From the NCBI GenBank assembly GCA_963734295.1, contig CAVTGS010000035.1, forward strand, positions 124,001 through 188,000: a stretch of DNA of 64,000 nt, given 5' to 3'. A program made the translations under genes and the position numbers. The notes below the pieces were generated by a model. That model worked only from the letters and a program-made list of their open reading frames with translations. It was not told where the DNA came from and did not search any database. The stretch's first letter is position 1. The number at the start of each line of letters is the position of its first letter. Source of the stretch: JAEUMW01 sp963734295 (lineage in GTDB: Bacteria; Pseudomonadota; Gammaproteobacteria; Burkholderiales; JAEUMW01). Below, piece by piece: positions 39,789-48,645 of this stretch.

Positions 39789-40232
39789 TTACCACGTCAT
39801 GGAACTCGGTGCCGGAGACGGGGGCCGGATATTGGCGAACGGCAGCGGATCGGGCGTGACGACTACGTCTGTGGTGAAGACCTGATTGGGCTCCAGGACA
39901 CCGGACTCTTCGTAAGTGAGTTCCACCATGTAGGCTGTCCAGCCCTGGGGCGGCGGCGGGACGTACGCTCGATAGACCCACGGCCCGCTAGGTAGCAGGT
40001 CGGTGCTGGTCCAGACCGGACCGACGGCCTCCAGACGGAAGTCCCGGGCGGTAGGATTCGTCGCTTGCCACAGGCGTACCCGGCTCGGGGGAGTGCTGGC
40101 CTCGACCCGAATCGCCCCGTCGGGCTCAATTGTCCAAGAATATTGGGGCGTCGTGCTGCCGTCGTTGATCTGGTCGATCCACGAAGCGAGGCTAACAGCT
40201 TGACCGCGGCGCGGCAAGCGCGGGCTGCGCAA
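39789..40232 (-). pseudogene. Remnant of a PhoPQ-activated pathogenicity-related protein (C-terminal part)
   Basis: An open frame of about 147 residues matching only the C-terminal domain of the PhoPQ_related/PqaA family: SWTIEPDGAIRVEA, RLWQATNPTARDFRLEAVGP, then GWTAYMVELTYEE and VVVTPDPLPF. The alpha/beta-hydrolase-like N-terminal 300 residues are missing: upstream sequence, at higher coordinates on this strand, is taken over by the TIR-NACHT-FGE locus. It starts only with TTG. I take it as a truncated leftover at the edge of the island. Confidence 0.65.
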
Positions 40233-42162
40233 TGCCGCTGCTCGCGTTCGCGCTCGGCACGGACTGTCCGGCGCTGGGGCAGCTCGCGTGGGGGCGCGGG
40301 AGCCTTCATCCTCAGGATGGTGGGAGCTGGCGCGCGTCGGCGAGATCGAACCGGGGACGCGGGCGCTGTGGAAGCTGCTGGAGACGGTGCGCGAGCGGGT
40401 GGGGCTGGATCGTCAGGCGCATCGACGCGCTCGAGCCCGTCATCAATCGTTCGGACGCACCTCGACCGTGCGCTCCCGTTACCCCTCGTGGGCCGGTCGC
40501 GTCCACCGGCCCTGTGGTCTTCCTGAGCTATTCGCGTTCGATAGTGTGCTCGCCGACCGGCTCGCTGCCGATCTCCACCACGCGGGGCATGCCTGCTGGC
40601 TCGACACCAACGACATACCGGGCGGCGAGGTCTGGCTCGCGGCGATTGCGGATGGCATCGAGCGGGCTCATGCCTTCGTGACGCTGGTGACCGAGGCTGC
40701 CAACCAGTGACTGGGTGCGCGCTTCACGCCAAGCAGCAGGAGAAGCGGATCATTCCCCTGCTCGCCGGAGACGAGGGGCTGCCCTGGTACATGGCCGATC
40801 GTCAGGCGATCTCCCTTCGCCCGGACAACTATGACCCGGGGCTCGCGCAGCTGCTGAAGTCACTGCCGTCGCCGCCGAAGGCCGTCCCGCGTCCAAGCGC
40901 GGAAACCGACCAGCGCCACGGCGAGCTCTCCTATCTGCGTCGCCTGCAGCTCGGCGAGTTGGTCCACACCGAGCTCTACACGCCGATGGCGGGCGTTGCG
41001 CAGGTCAGCGTGCGAGGCAAGCCGGCGGTGCGCATGCCATCGGTCGTCATGCGACCGGAGTTTCAGCATCTGCGCTGCCTGACCGACCGGGAGGCGAAGG
41101 CGACTCCCGAGTCTCGTCCCTATCAGGACATCGTCGACGCCTTCGGGGAGGTTCGCCGCGCCGTGCTGCTGGGCGAACCCGGCGGGGGCAAGACCACCAC
41201 GCTGTGGAAGCTCGCCCGTAATGCCCTCGATGCGGCAATCGTGGACTCCAGGGCGCCGGTGCCTTTACTCGTGAGCCTCGGCAAATGGACCGAACCCGGT
41301 GAGCCGCTCCGGGCCTTCCTTGCACGCCAACTCGGCGAGCTCGGCCCTCACTTCGACGCGCTGTTGAAGACGCGGCGCGCGATGCTTCTGCTCGACGGCC
41401 TCAACGAAGTCCCGGCCAGAGAACGTGAGCCGAAGGCCCGGCAGGTCAAGGCATTTCTTGCGGACCATTCGTGGCTCGCTGCGATGGTGAGCTGCCGCGA
41501 GCTCGACTACACGGGTGGAGTGGTTCTGGACCTGGACACAATCACCATCCGCCCCCTCGACACACTGCGTATTCTCGATTTCGTCATCGCCTACCTGACG
41601 GCAGCGGTGGAGCCGGAAGAGACCGATCCGGCGCGCCGCGCGGCGTTGGGCCGTGGGCGGCGACGACCTGTTCTGGCGATTGGCCGGTGGTCCAGATGTG
41701 CGTGAACTCTGGCAGGCGTGGGAGCTTCCTGATTCCGACCTGGCCCTGTTCTGGTCGGCGACGGAGTTGCCCGACCACGTCGAGCAGCGTCTCGGGAGGG
41801 AGAAACGGTCGCATCAGCCTGCCTGGCGCCGTGCTGTGGACGACCCCCGCACATCAACGAGACCTGGGGCGACTCAGGTCCCGCACGACCTTGGGCAGAC
41901 TTCGGCGATGGGCATCTATCCGCAGGGCGCTTCACCGTTTGACGTGCTCGATCTGGCGGGAAACGTCTGGGAGTGGTGCCTCAACAAGTACGACTCGCCG
42001 AAAGACGTGGCGCCGGGCGGTGACGCCCGGCGCGTGGTGCGCGGCGGCTCGTGCGACGGCGTTCGAGGCCGCGCGCGTTGCGCCTACCGCGACCACGCCC
42101 TTCCGGACTACCGCGTCAACGACATCGGCCTCCGGTTGGTTTGTGTCTCCCCCATCCGCTGA
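40232..42162 (+). pseudogene. Decayed TIR-NACHT-FGE (NLR-like) conflict gene
   Basis: Fragments of one multidomain STAND protein spread over three frames. About 40500-40860: a TIR domain (VVFLSYSR, then SVLADRLAADLHHAGHACWL and AFVTLVTEAAN, then QQEKRIIPLL). About 40860-41840: a NACHT NTPase with Walker A GEPGGGKTTTLWKLA near 41170 and Walker B RRAMLLLDGLNEVP, ending in LFWRLAGGPDVRELW. About 41845-42162: the C-terminal part of a formylglycine-generating-enzyme (SUMF1, C-type-lectin) fold with FDVLDLAGNVWEWC. At least one -1 and two or more +1 shifts plus a stop (40708-40710 region) break the frame, and the segment between NACHT and FGE is missing. Related TIR-NACHT-FGE proteins are predicted NAD-depleting immune or self-recognition receptors. 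The first 80 residues are unassigned. Confidence 0.75.
42027..42150 (+). other. Possible DGR variable region at the 3' end of the FGE fragment
   Basis: The last 40 codons read RRVVRGGSCDGVRGRARCAY, then RDHALPDYRVNDIGLRLVC and SPIR. This is the pattern of C-type-lectin-fold DGR targets: RV-RGGSW, variable loops, A-YR, P-R, then a constant (G-F)R-VC-SPI end just before the stop. Positions that would be Asn/Ser (AAC-like template codons) now hold D, G, R, H, Y and V. The matching template repeat was searched for by eye in 42.1-45 kb on both strands and not found, so this is a likeness, not a demonstrated VR. Confidence 0.4.
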
Positions 42163-42218
42163 ATCGCTGTTCACTGAAATCTCTGATCACTGTCTCTCTG
42201 ATTTGCTGGTGTTATGTC

Positions 42219-42235
42219 ACGCCGCGAAGCGGCGT
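42219..42235. repeat. Hairpin with GAA loop, downstream of the FGE fragment
   Basis: A perfect 7-bp inverted repeat ACGCCGC / GCGGCGT around GAA, 57 bp after the stop of the FGE fragment. The intervening tract is rich in CTG and CTCTGA-like words. No U-tract follows. Hairpins just downstream of variable regions help target recognition in some DGRs; here that role is only a possibility. Confidence 0.5.
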
Positions 42236-42236
42236 T

Positions 42237-42261
42237 GCGCGGGGCGTGTCGCGCCCCGCGC
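42237..42261. repeat. Second, longer hairpin (10-bp stem)
   Basis: A perfect inverted repeat GCGCGGGGCG / CGCCCCGCGC around TGTCG, starting two bases after the first hairpin. Without a U-tract it is not a standard terminator. An imperfect copy of the surrounding sequence (GGCGTCGCCCGAGGCGTTTC) recurs about 63 bp further on, near 42294. Confidence 0.55.
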
Positions 42262-42373
42262 GGGCATGTGAAAAGACATCTCCGATGTCGAAAGGCGTCG
42301 CCCGAGGCGTTTCGCGCGCCGAATGGACATGGTGCCCGTTCGCAAGGCAGGTCTGCATACGCCCTTTGCAACG

Positions 42374-42775
42374 TCAGGAGCTCCGCGCATCCAAGTACGC
42401 GCCGAGACTGACGATGCGGACGCCCCGGTACTCGCCGAGTGCGAGCAGGGCGCGATCGCCGGTCACGATGGCGTTCGCGCGACCCGTCAACGCGCATTCC
42501 AGGATGCGATTGTCGGGTTCGTCCGCCACGACTCGCAGCGTTCGACGGGGCTTCACGAAGCGCGCAAGCCCCGAGAGGACGACCGCCACGTGGGCGAGCT
42601 CTTCGGCATCGCGCGAAAACTTGCGCGCGAGGACGCCCAGCAGCTCGTCCAGGATCGGCTTGGACAGGATGAGCTCATCCCGCTCTTCGATGATCTCGCG
42701 CAGCGCTGCTTCGCCGCGCCCGCCAGGGAAGGCCAGTGCCGACACGAGGACGTTCGTGTCGAAGACGACCCTCAC
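42374..42775 (-). CDS. PIN-domain toxin of a type II toxin-antitoxin pair
   Basis: A 133-residue PIN protein. The acidic residues of the RNase site are in VVFDTNVLVSALA (Asp near 5), the central KPILDELLGVLARKF (Glu/Asp), VADEPDNRILECAL and AIVTGDRALLAL. It matches the COG1569-like PIN toxin group and should cleave RNA when free of antitoxin. GTG 42775 overlaps the TGA of the upstream antitoxin, giving coupled translation. Unlike its neighbours in the island, this gene is intact. Confidence 0.85.
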   Translation of the reverse strand: MRVVFDTNVLVSALAFPGGRGEAALREIIEERDELILSKPILDELLGVLARKFSRDAEELAHVAVVLSGLARFVKPRRTLRVVADEPDNRILECALTGRANAIVTGDRALLALGEYRGVRIVSLGAYLDARSS

Positions 42776-43008
42776 TGCCGCAGGTAACGCTCGAGATCTT
42801 CCTCGGTGAGCAGGCCCTTCGCGCACGCCTGGCGGCTCCAGTACCCCTGGAGGCCGCGGAACTCGTCCAGCCGCCGCGCGATGCGGGCCTGGCGAAGCGC
42901 GTCCTGGATCACGGCGCTCAGCGTCTTCCCTTCGGCCCGAGCCAGCGCCTCTGCCTCGCGCGCGAGGTCCGCGGGAAGCGAGATGGTTTTCTTGACGGCG
43001 GTGCCCAT
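42772..43008 (-). CDS. Ribbon-helix-helix antitoxin
   Basis: A 78-residue protein. The N-terminus MGTAVKKTISLPADLAREAE is a ribbon-helix-helix DNA-binding domain with a beta-strand and LSAVIQDALRQARI helix. The C-terminus (FRGLQGYWSRQACAKGLLTE) would wrap the toxin. It lies immediately upstream of the PIN gene with a GTGA overlap and should repress its own operon. ATG 43008 fits the domain start. The 197 bp upstream (43013-43209) contain no recognisable gene. Confidence 0.82.
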   Translation of the reverse strand: MGTAVKKTISLPADLAREAEALARAEGKTLSAVIQDALRQARIARRLDEFRGLQGYWSRQACAKGLLTEEDLERYLRQ

Positions 43009-43209
43009 TCCAGTGCCTGCCAGATGCGGTGTGAAGCAATCATACCGGAGACGGGGTCCGCACGGACTTGCGTAATGCTCAGATGGGAGCAAACGAGCGA
43101 GGCCGGCCCGCGCGAGGTGATCTTCCGCGCGAAGGGCGCTTCGCGCCCCAAGTGCGCCGAGTGCAGTTTCGCATCCAGCCACGATTCCGGCGACAAGTCG
43201 GTGGGTGGG

Positions 43210-43738
43210 CTACCGGTCGCGGGGGGTATGAACGCGCAGCCCGCGAAAGACGTGCCGCCGAAGTCCCCACGTGTCGGCGTAGCGAACGTGGTTGATCCAG
43301 CCCTTCACGCTGGCGTCGAGCTCGGCGAAAGTGATCGCACCCGCGCGGTAGGCGTCGAAGCGCTCGCCGAGGTGTCGTGTCGCGGAGCGCACGTTGCGCG
43401 CCTTGACTCGTCGGTGTGTCGGGTAAACGACGAAGCCGAGCCACGGAATCCCGCAGTCAACCGGCAGCACCTGCGCCGCACGCTCGTGCATCGTCAGGCG
43501 CAGCCGTGCGAGGCGCTGGATGATCTCGCGCTTCCACGCCCACAGCTCGCGCTCGCTGTCGCCGAAGAGCGCGAAGTCGTCCACGTAGCGCAGGTAAGCG
43601 GGGCAGCGCCGCCCGCGGGTGACGAACTGGTCGAACGGTTTGCAGATACCGTGATGCCAACACGACGGTGGCGAGTTGCGCTTCCTCGGACGCCCCCTGG
43701 GTCGGCTCGCCGCGGTCGCGGGCCCCAGGCGCGCGATT
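43210..43738 (-). pseudogene. Reverse transcriptase remnant, C-terminal half (DGR/retron-like)
   Basis: About 145 recognisable residues of a reverse transcriptase: PFDQFVTRGRRCPAYLRYVDD, given as PFDQFVTRG then LRYVDDFALFGDS (the catalytic YxDD box), REIIQRLARLRLTMHER, IPWLGFVVYPTHRRVKARNV and the end SVKGWINHVRYADTWGLRRH. The palm end and thumb resemble DGR-type enzymes. Before PFDQF the alignment can be followed only in degenerate form (RNSPPSCWHHGICK where RNLTSQFWANLYLN-like sequence is expected). The N-terminal 150-200 residues are absent, replaced by the 3' end of the MFS gene. The open frame running on into the MFS gene is chance, caused by the frameshift there. Confidence 0.7.
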
Positions 43739-43739
43739 C

Positions 43740-44997
43740 CTACTCCTGCCCGGTAGGTACGATGCCTCGTCTCACGTAGACCTCGTGCACTGCTTTCTTC
43801 CACGGCCCGCGGCCAAACGTGAACCAGAGTCCCGCACACGCGATCGCGACGCCGCAGGCAAACACGGTCCACTGCACGCCGATGCGTTCCGATACGCTGC
43901 CCCAGATGAAGTTGCCGATGGGGGCGATGCCGAGGAAGGCCATCACGTGCAGGCTCATCACCCGGCCGCGCTTGTCCTCGTCCACCAGGGTCTGGAGGAT
44001 GGTATTGCAGCCCGCCATCGAGAACACCAGACCAAACCCGAAAATGGCGAGCAGCCCGATCGACAAGGGCGTAGTGGCTGGAAAGCGCGAAGAGTGCGAA
44101 GGCAATTCCGGCCGCCGTCAAAGCAGTGGCGATGGCGCCGCTGAGACCGCGCACCGAGGTGCGCCGCGCGAGCACCACTGTCGCGGCGAGCGCCCCCAGT
44201 CCGACTGCACCGATCATGAACCCTAGCGTGCGCGAAGAGCCCGCAAACGTCTCGACCGCGAACTTGGGCATCAGCGGCTGCCACGGTGCGCTGAAGAAGG
44301 AGATGAGCGCGACGAGCGCGAGCAGATAGCGCGTCCCCACAAAGCCGAGGGCATAGCGCACCCCCGCCGCGAGATCCGCGGTCCAGTTCCCGTCGTGTCC
44401 GGTCGAAGGTCGGGCGCCGACCCGAATGACCGAATAGGCGATCATCGTCGCGAAGTAGGAGAGCGCATTGAGCAGGAAACACCAGCCCTCGCTGGAGGCC
44501 GCGAGAATAAGGCCGGCGAGCGAGGGACCGACGAAACGCGCACCGTTGAACATCATCGATTGCAGCGCGATGGCATTCGGCAGGTCGGCCCGGTCCTGCA
44601 CCAGCTCGAGCAGAAAGGCTTGGCGGGCCGGCGTCTCGAACGCGTGGATCGTGCCGTAGACGAGGGCAAACCCCACCGCCTGCCAGGCCGTCAGGTGGCC
44701 GCCAAGAGCGAGCATCGCTAACACGCTGGCCTGAATGCTCGCGGCGGCCTGGGTTGCCAGGAGCAGGCGCTGGCGGTTGACGCGATCCGCGACCACGCCG
44801 GCGATCGGGGCCAGGAAGAGCACAGGAATCTGCTGCGCGGCGGCTGCGACACCGAGCATGAAGGCGGAATCGGTGAGTCGGTAGACAAACCAGCTCACGG
44901 CAACCATTTGCAGCCACGTGCCGACCACCGAGACGAGCTGCCCGGCGAAGAAGATGCGGAAGTTTCGGTGCCGGAAGGCGCGCAGCGCGGGCGTCAT
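43740..44997 (-). CDS. MFS transporter (enterobactin-exporter/EntS-like), +1 frameshift
   Basis: Corrected for one extra base near 44060 this is 418 residues with about 11-12 hydrophobic segments. The start MTPALRAFRHRNFRIFFAGQ and LVSVVGTWLQMVAVSWFVYR are typical of the MFS_3/EntS group, with GVVADRVNRQRLLL as the loop 2-3 motif and LVDEDKRGRVMSL later. It probably exports a small molecule; the substrate is unknown. The second part runs from LSIGLLAIFGFGLVFSMAG to TAG. It lies 34 bp after valS on the same strand. Confidence 0.8.
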
Positions 44998-45031
44998 CGG
45001 GCGGGTCGCCCCGTGCCCTTGCCAGCGCGCG

Positions 45032-47796
45032 TCAGGCGTCGGCGGTCAGCCGGTCGAGCTGGCCGCGCAGTTTTTCGAGCGTGCCGGTGAAGCCTGCGAG
45101 GCGTTCCCGTTCCTGCTGCACGACCGCTGGCGGGGCGCGCTCGACGAAGCTCGCGTTGCCGAGCTTGCCCTGTGCCTTGGCGATCTCGGCCTCGACGCGC
45201 GCGATCTCCTTGCCGATCCGTTCGCGCTCCGCAGCGACGTCGATCTCGACCTTCAGCATAAGACGGGCATCGCCTGCGATGGCGACCGGTGCGTCGGTCG
45301 CTGGCAAGTCATCCACCACCTCGAGGCTCGACAGGCGCGCCAACGCCATGGCATACGGTTGGAAGGCCATGAGCGACACAGCGTCGCCTGCGGAGACGCC
45401 TGCGACCTTCTGGGCCGGAGAGAGACCCATCTCGGAACGCAGGCCGCGCAGCGCGTTGATTCTTTCTTTCGCCTGCGCAACGAAAGTCTCTGCCGCCGTG
45501 TCGATCTTCGACGCGTCGGGCTGCGGGTACGGCTGGATCATGATGCTCGCACCCGTTTTTCCCGCCAGCGGCGCAACCTTCTGCCACAGCTCTTCCGTGA
45601 TGAACGGGATGATCGGGTGTGCAAGCCGGAGCGTCGTTTCCAGCACGCGCACCAGCGTGCGTCGCGTGCCGCGCTGCTGCGCGTCGCTGCCGTTCTGAAG
45701 CTGCACCTTGGCCAGTTCGACATACCAGTCGCAGTACTCGTCCCACACGAACTCGTACACGGCCCGCGCCGCCATGTCGAAGCGGTACTCGCGAAAGGCA
45801 CGTTGCATCTGCTCCTCGGCCCGCTGCAGGCGCGTGATCACCCAGCGGTCGACGTCGGTCAGCTCCACCGGGAGCGACGCATCGAGACCCGTGTCCTTGC
45901 CGTCGCAATTCATCAGCACGAAGCGCGTGGCGTTCCAGAGCTTGTTGCAGAAATTGCGATAGCCCTCGCAGCGGGCGAGGTCGAACTTGATGTCGCGGCC
46001 GTGGGTCGCCAGGCTCGCGAACGTGAAGCGCAGCGCGTCGGTGCCGAAGGCCGGAATGCCTTCCGGGAACTGACGGCGCGTCGTCTTCTCGATCTCGCCG
46101 GCCTGCTTCGGATTCATGAGGCCGTAGGTACGCTTCGCGACCAGTGCGTCGAGGGTGATGCCGTCGATGAGATCGAGCGGGTCGAGCACGTTGCCCTTCG
46201 ACTTGCTCATCTTCTGGCCTTCGGCGTCGCGCACGAGGCCGGTCACGTAGACCTCGCGGAACGGCACCTTGCCGGTGACGTGCTTGGTCATCATCACCAT
46301 GCGCGCGACCCAGAAGAAGATGATGTCGAACCCGGTGACGAGCACGGAAGACGGAAGGTAGAGGTCGAGCGCCGGATTGCTCTTCTCCGGATACTCGGGC
46401 GTCCAGTCGAGCGTCGAGAACGGCCAGAGTGCGGAGGAGAACCAGGTGTCGAGGACATCCTCGTCCTGGACCAGACGGCTTGCCGCCCGCCAACTCGCGC
46501 GCCTCGGCCTCGTCGTGGGCGACGTACACGTTGCCGTCCGCGTCGTACCACGCCGGGATGCGGTGGCCCCACCAGAGCTGGCGCGAGATGCACCAGTCCT
46601 GGATGTTCGTGAGCCACTGGTTGTAGGTGGTGGTCCAGTTCTCCGGGACGAAGCGCACCTCGCCCGACGCGACGCAGTTCAACCCCAGTTTCGCGAGCGA
46701 TTCCATGTTGACGTACCACTGGTCCGTGAGCATCGGCTCGACGATCTGCGTTGGTGCGCCCGCAGCGCGGCACCATGAGCTTGTGCGGCTTCACGTCTTC
46801 CAGCAGCCCCGATGCCTCGAGATCCGCGACGATGCTCTTGCGCGCCTCGAAGCGATCGAGCCCGCGGTACTTCTCGGGCACGTGCTCGTTCAGCTTCGCG
46901 TCGAGGGTGAGAATGCCGATCGGTGGCAGCTTGTGCCGCTGCCCGATCTGCCAGTCGTTGAAGTCGTGGGCCGGCGTGATCTTGAGGCAGCCGGTGCCGA
47001 ATTCTCGATCGACATAGGTATCGGCGATGACCGGGATCGTGCGGTCGGTCAGCGGCAGATGCACCGCCTGCCCGATCAGGTCCTGATAGCGCGGGTCTTC
47101 CGGATGTACCGCCACCGCGACATCGCCCAGCATCGTTTCCGGGCGCGTGGTCGCCACGACCACATGGCCCTTGCCGTCGACGCGCGGGTAGCGGATATGC
47201 CACAGGCTGCCCTGCTCCTCGACGCTCTCCACTTCGAGATCGGATACTGCTGTGCCGAGCTTCGGATCCCAGTTGACGAGGCGCTTGCCGCGGTAGATGA
47301 GCCCTTCGCGGTACAGCCGCACGAACACCTCGGTCACGGTCCGGGACAATCCCTCGTCCATCGTGAAGCGCTCGCGCGACCAGTCGCACGATGTGCCAAG
47401 GCGTCGCATCTGGCGCGTGATGGTGGAACCCGATTCCTCCTTCCACGCCCAGACGCGATCGAGGAACGCGTCGCGGCCGAGCGCGGCGCGGGACGTTCCC
47501 TCCCGCTCGACCATGCGCTCCACGACGATCTGCGTCGCGATGCCGGCGTGATCGGTCCCCGCCTGCCACAGCGTGTTGTCGCCCAGCATGCGGTGGTAGC
47601 GGATCAGCGCGTCCATCAGCGTGTGCTGGAACGCGTGACCCATGTGCAGCGTGCCGGTCACGTTGGGCGGCGGCAGCAGGATGGAGAACGCGGGTTTCCC
47701 AGGGGTGAGGGCTGCGGCGAAGTAACCGCGCGCCTCCCACTCGGGATACCAGCGACGCTCGATGGCGTCGGGCTCGAAGCTCTTGGGCAGCTCCAT
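45032..47796 (-). CDS. valS: Valyl-tRNA synthetase, two +1 frameshifts
   Basis: Corrected for two extra bases this is about 920 residues. Class I signatures are present: PPPNVTGTLHMGHAF (HIGH-type) and GQKMSKSKGN (KMSKS). The CP1 editing domain includes ATTRPETMLGDVA, and the C-terminal coiled-coil arm EIARVEAEIAKAQGKLGNAS is intact. Breaks are near 46750-46757 (after VPRCGRT) and near 46478-46490 (between GGKPS and LVQDEDVLDTWFSS). As the enzyme is essential, these must be sequence errors unless another valS exists. ATG 47796 (MELPKSFEPDAIERRWYPEW) is preferred over GTG 47814. It is divergent from the response regulator gene. Confidence 0.95.
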
Positions 47797-47973
47797 GTTC
47801 ACGGATCGGGTCACGGGCGAGGGCCGGATTATAGCGGATGAGGCAACGACGGCGGCCGACGGCGGGCGCGAAGGGCGTCGAACGACTTGCGCTCCCTCCG
47901 GTCGATATCAGTTAGGGTACGTGACGATTACGTTCTGCAAATTTCGGTGTCGAAACGCGGCGGAGGAAGTGCC

Positions 47974-48645
47974 GTGCGTTTGCTTCTGGCGGAAGACGAG
48001 AGAAGGGCCGGCGAATACCTAGTCAAGGGTCTCGGCGAGAATGGCTTCGTGGTCGACTGGGTGCGCAGCGGCCTGGATGCGCTGCACCGCGCCCGCAGTG
48101 AGGCCTACGATCTGATCGTCCTCGACATCGGGCTGCCGCAGCTCGATGGGTGGGCGGTCCTCAAGGACATACGCCAGAAACGGCAGACCCCGGTGCTGTT
48201 TCTGACCGCCCGCGACCATGTAGAAGATCGTGTGCGCGGACTCGAGCTCGGTGCCGACGACTACCTGGTGAAGCCTTTCGCTTTCTCGGAGCTGCTCGCG
48301 CGCATTCGCGCGCTGCTGCGCCGAGGCAAGACACAGGAGCCGGACGTCCTGCGGGTCGCGGATCTGGAAGTGCACCTCCTGCGGCGACGCGTGGAGCGGG
48401 GCGGGCAGCGGGTCGAGCTCACCGCGAAGGAATACGCGCTGCTCCTGCTGTTCCTGCGCCGCCAGGGTGAGGTGCTGTCGCGCACGCTGATCGCGGAACA
48501 GGTGTGGGACATGAACTTCGACAGCGATACCAACGTGGTCGAAGTCGCGGTACGACGCCTGCGCGCCAAGATCGACGACGCGTATCCGGACAAGCTCATC
48601 CACACCGTGCGCGGCTTTGGCTACGTGCTGGAGGAGCGTGCATGA
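47974..48645 (+). CDS. OmpR-family response regulator (CusR/IrlR-like)
   Basis: A 223-residue regulator with receiver domain (VRLLLAEDERRAGEYLVKGL, phospho-acceptor Asp in LIVLDIGLPQLDGW, Lys in GADDYLVKPF) and winged-helix DNA-binding domain (LTAKEYALLLLFLRRQGEVL, RRLRAKIDDAYP, IHTVRGFGYVL). GTG 47974 is chosen because GGAGGAAG precedes it and the family N-terminus starts there. It overlaps the sensor gene by ATGA. Heavy-metal-type subfamily by sequence. Target genes are unknown; the small secreted protein downstream is a candidate. Confidence 0.9.
   Translation: MRLLLAEDERRAGEYLVKGLGENGFVVDWVRSGLDALHRARSEAYDLIVLDIGLPQLDGWAVLKDIRQKRQTPVLFLTARDHVEDRVRGLELGADDYLVKPFAFSELLARIRALLRRGKTQEPDVLRVADLEVHLLRRRVERGGQRVELTAKEYALLLLFLRRQGEVLSRTLIAEQVWDMNFDSDTNVVEVAVRRLRAKIDDAYPDKLIHTVRGFGYVLEERA

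Noticed and set aside
43210..44997. Apparent MFS-reverse transcriptase fusion
   Set aside because: The MFS part shifts frame near 44060 and ends at 43740; the continuous frame through to the reverse transcriptase is chance read-through.
42163..45000. Template repeat matching the putative DGR variable region
   Set aside because: Searched by eye on both strands for the constant end of 42027-42150; no match was found. A short GGAGGCCG similarity at about 42832 lies inside the antitoxin gene and is chance.
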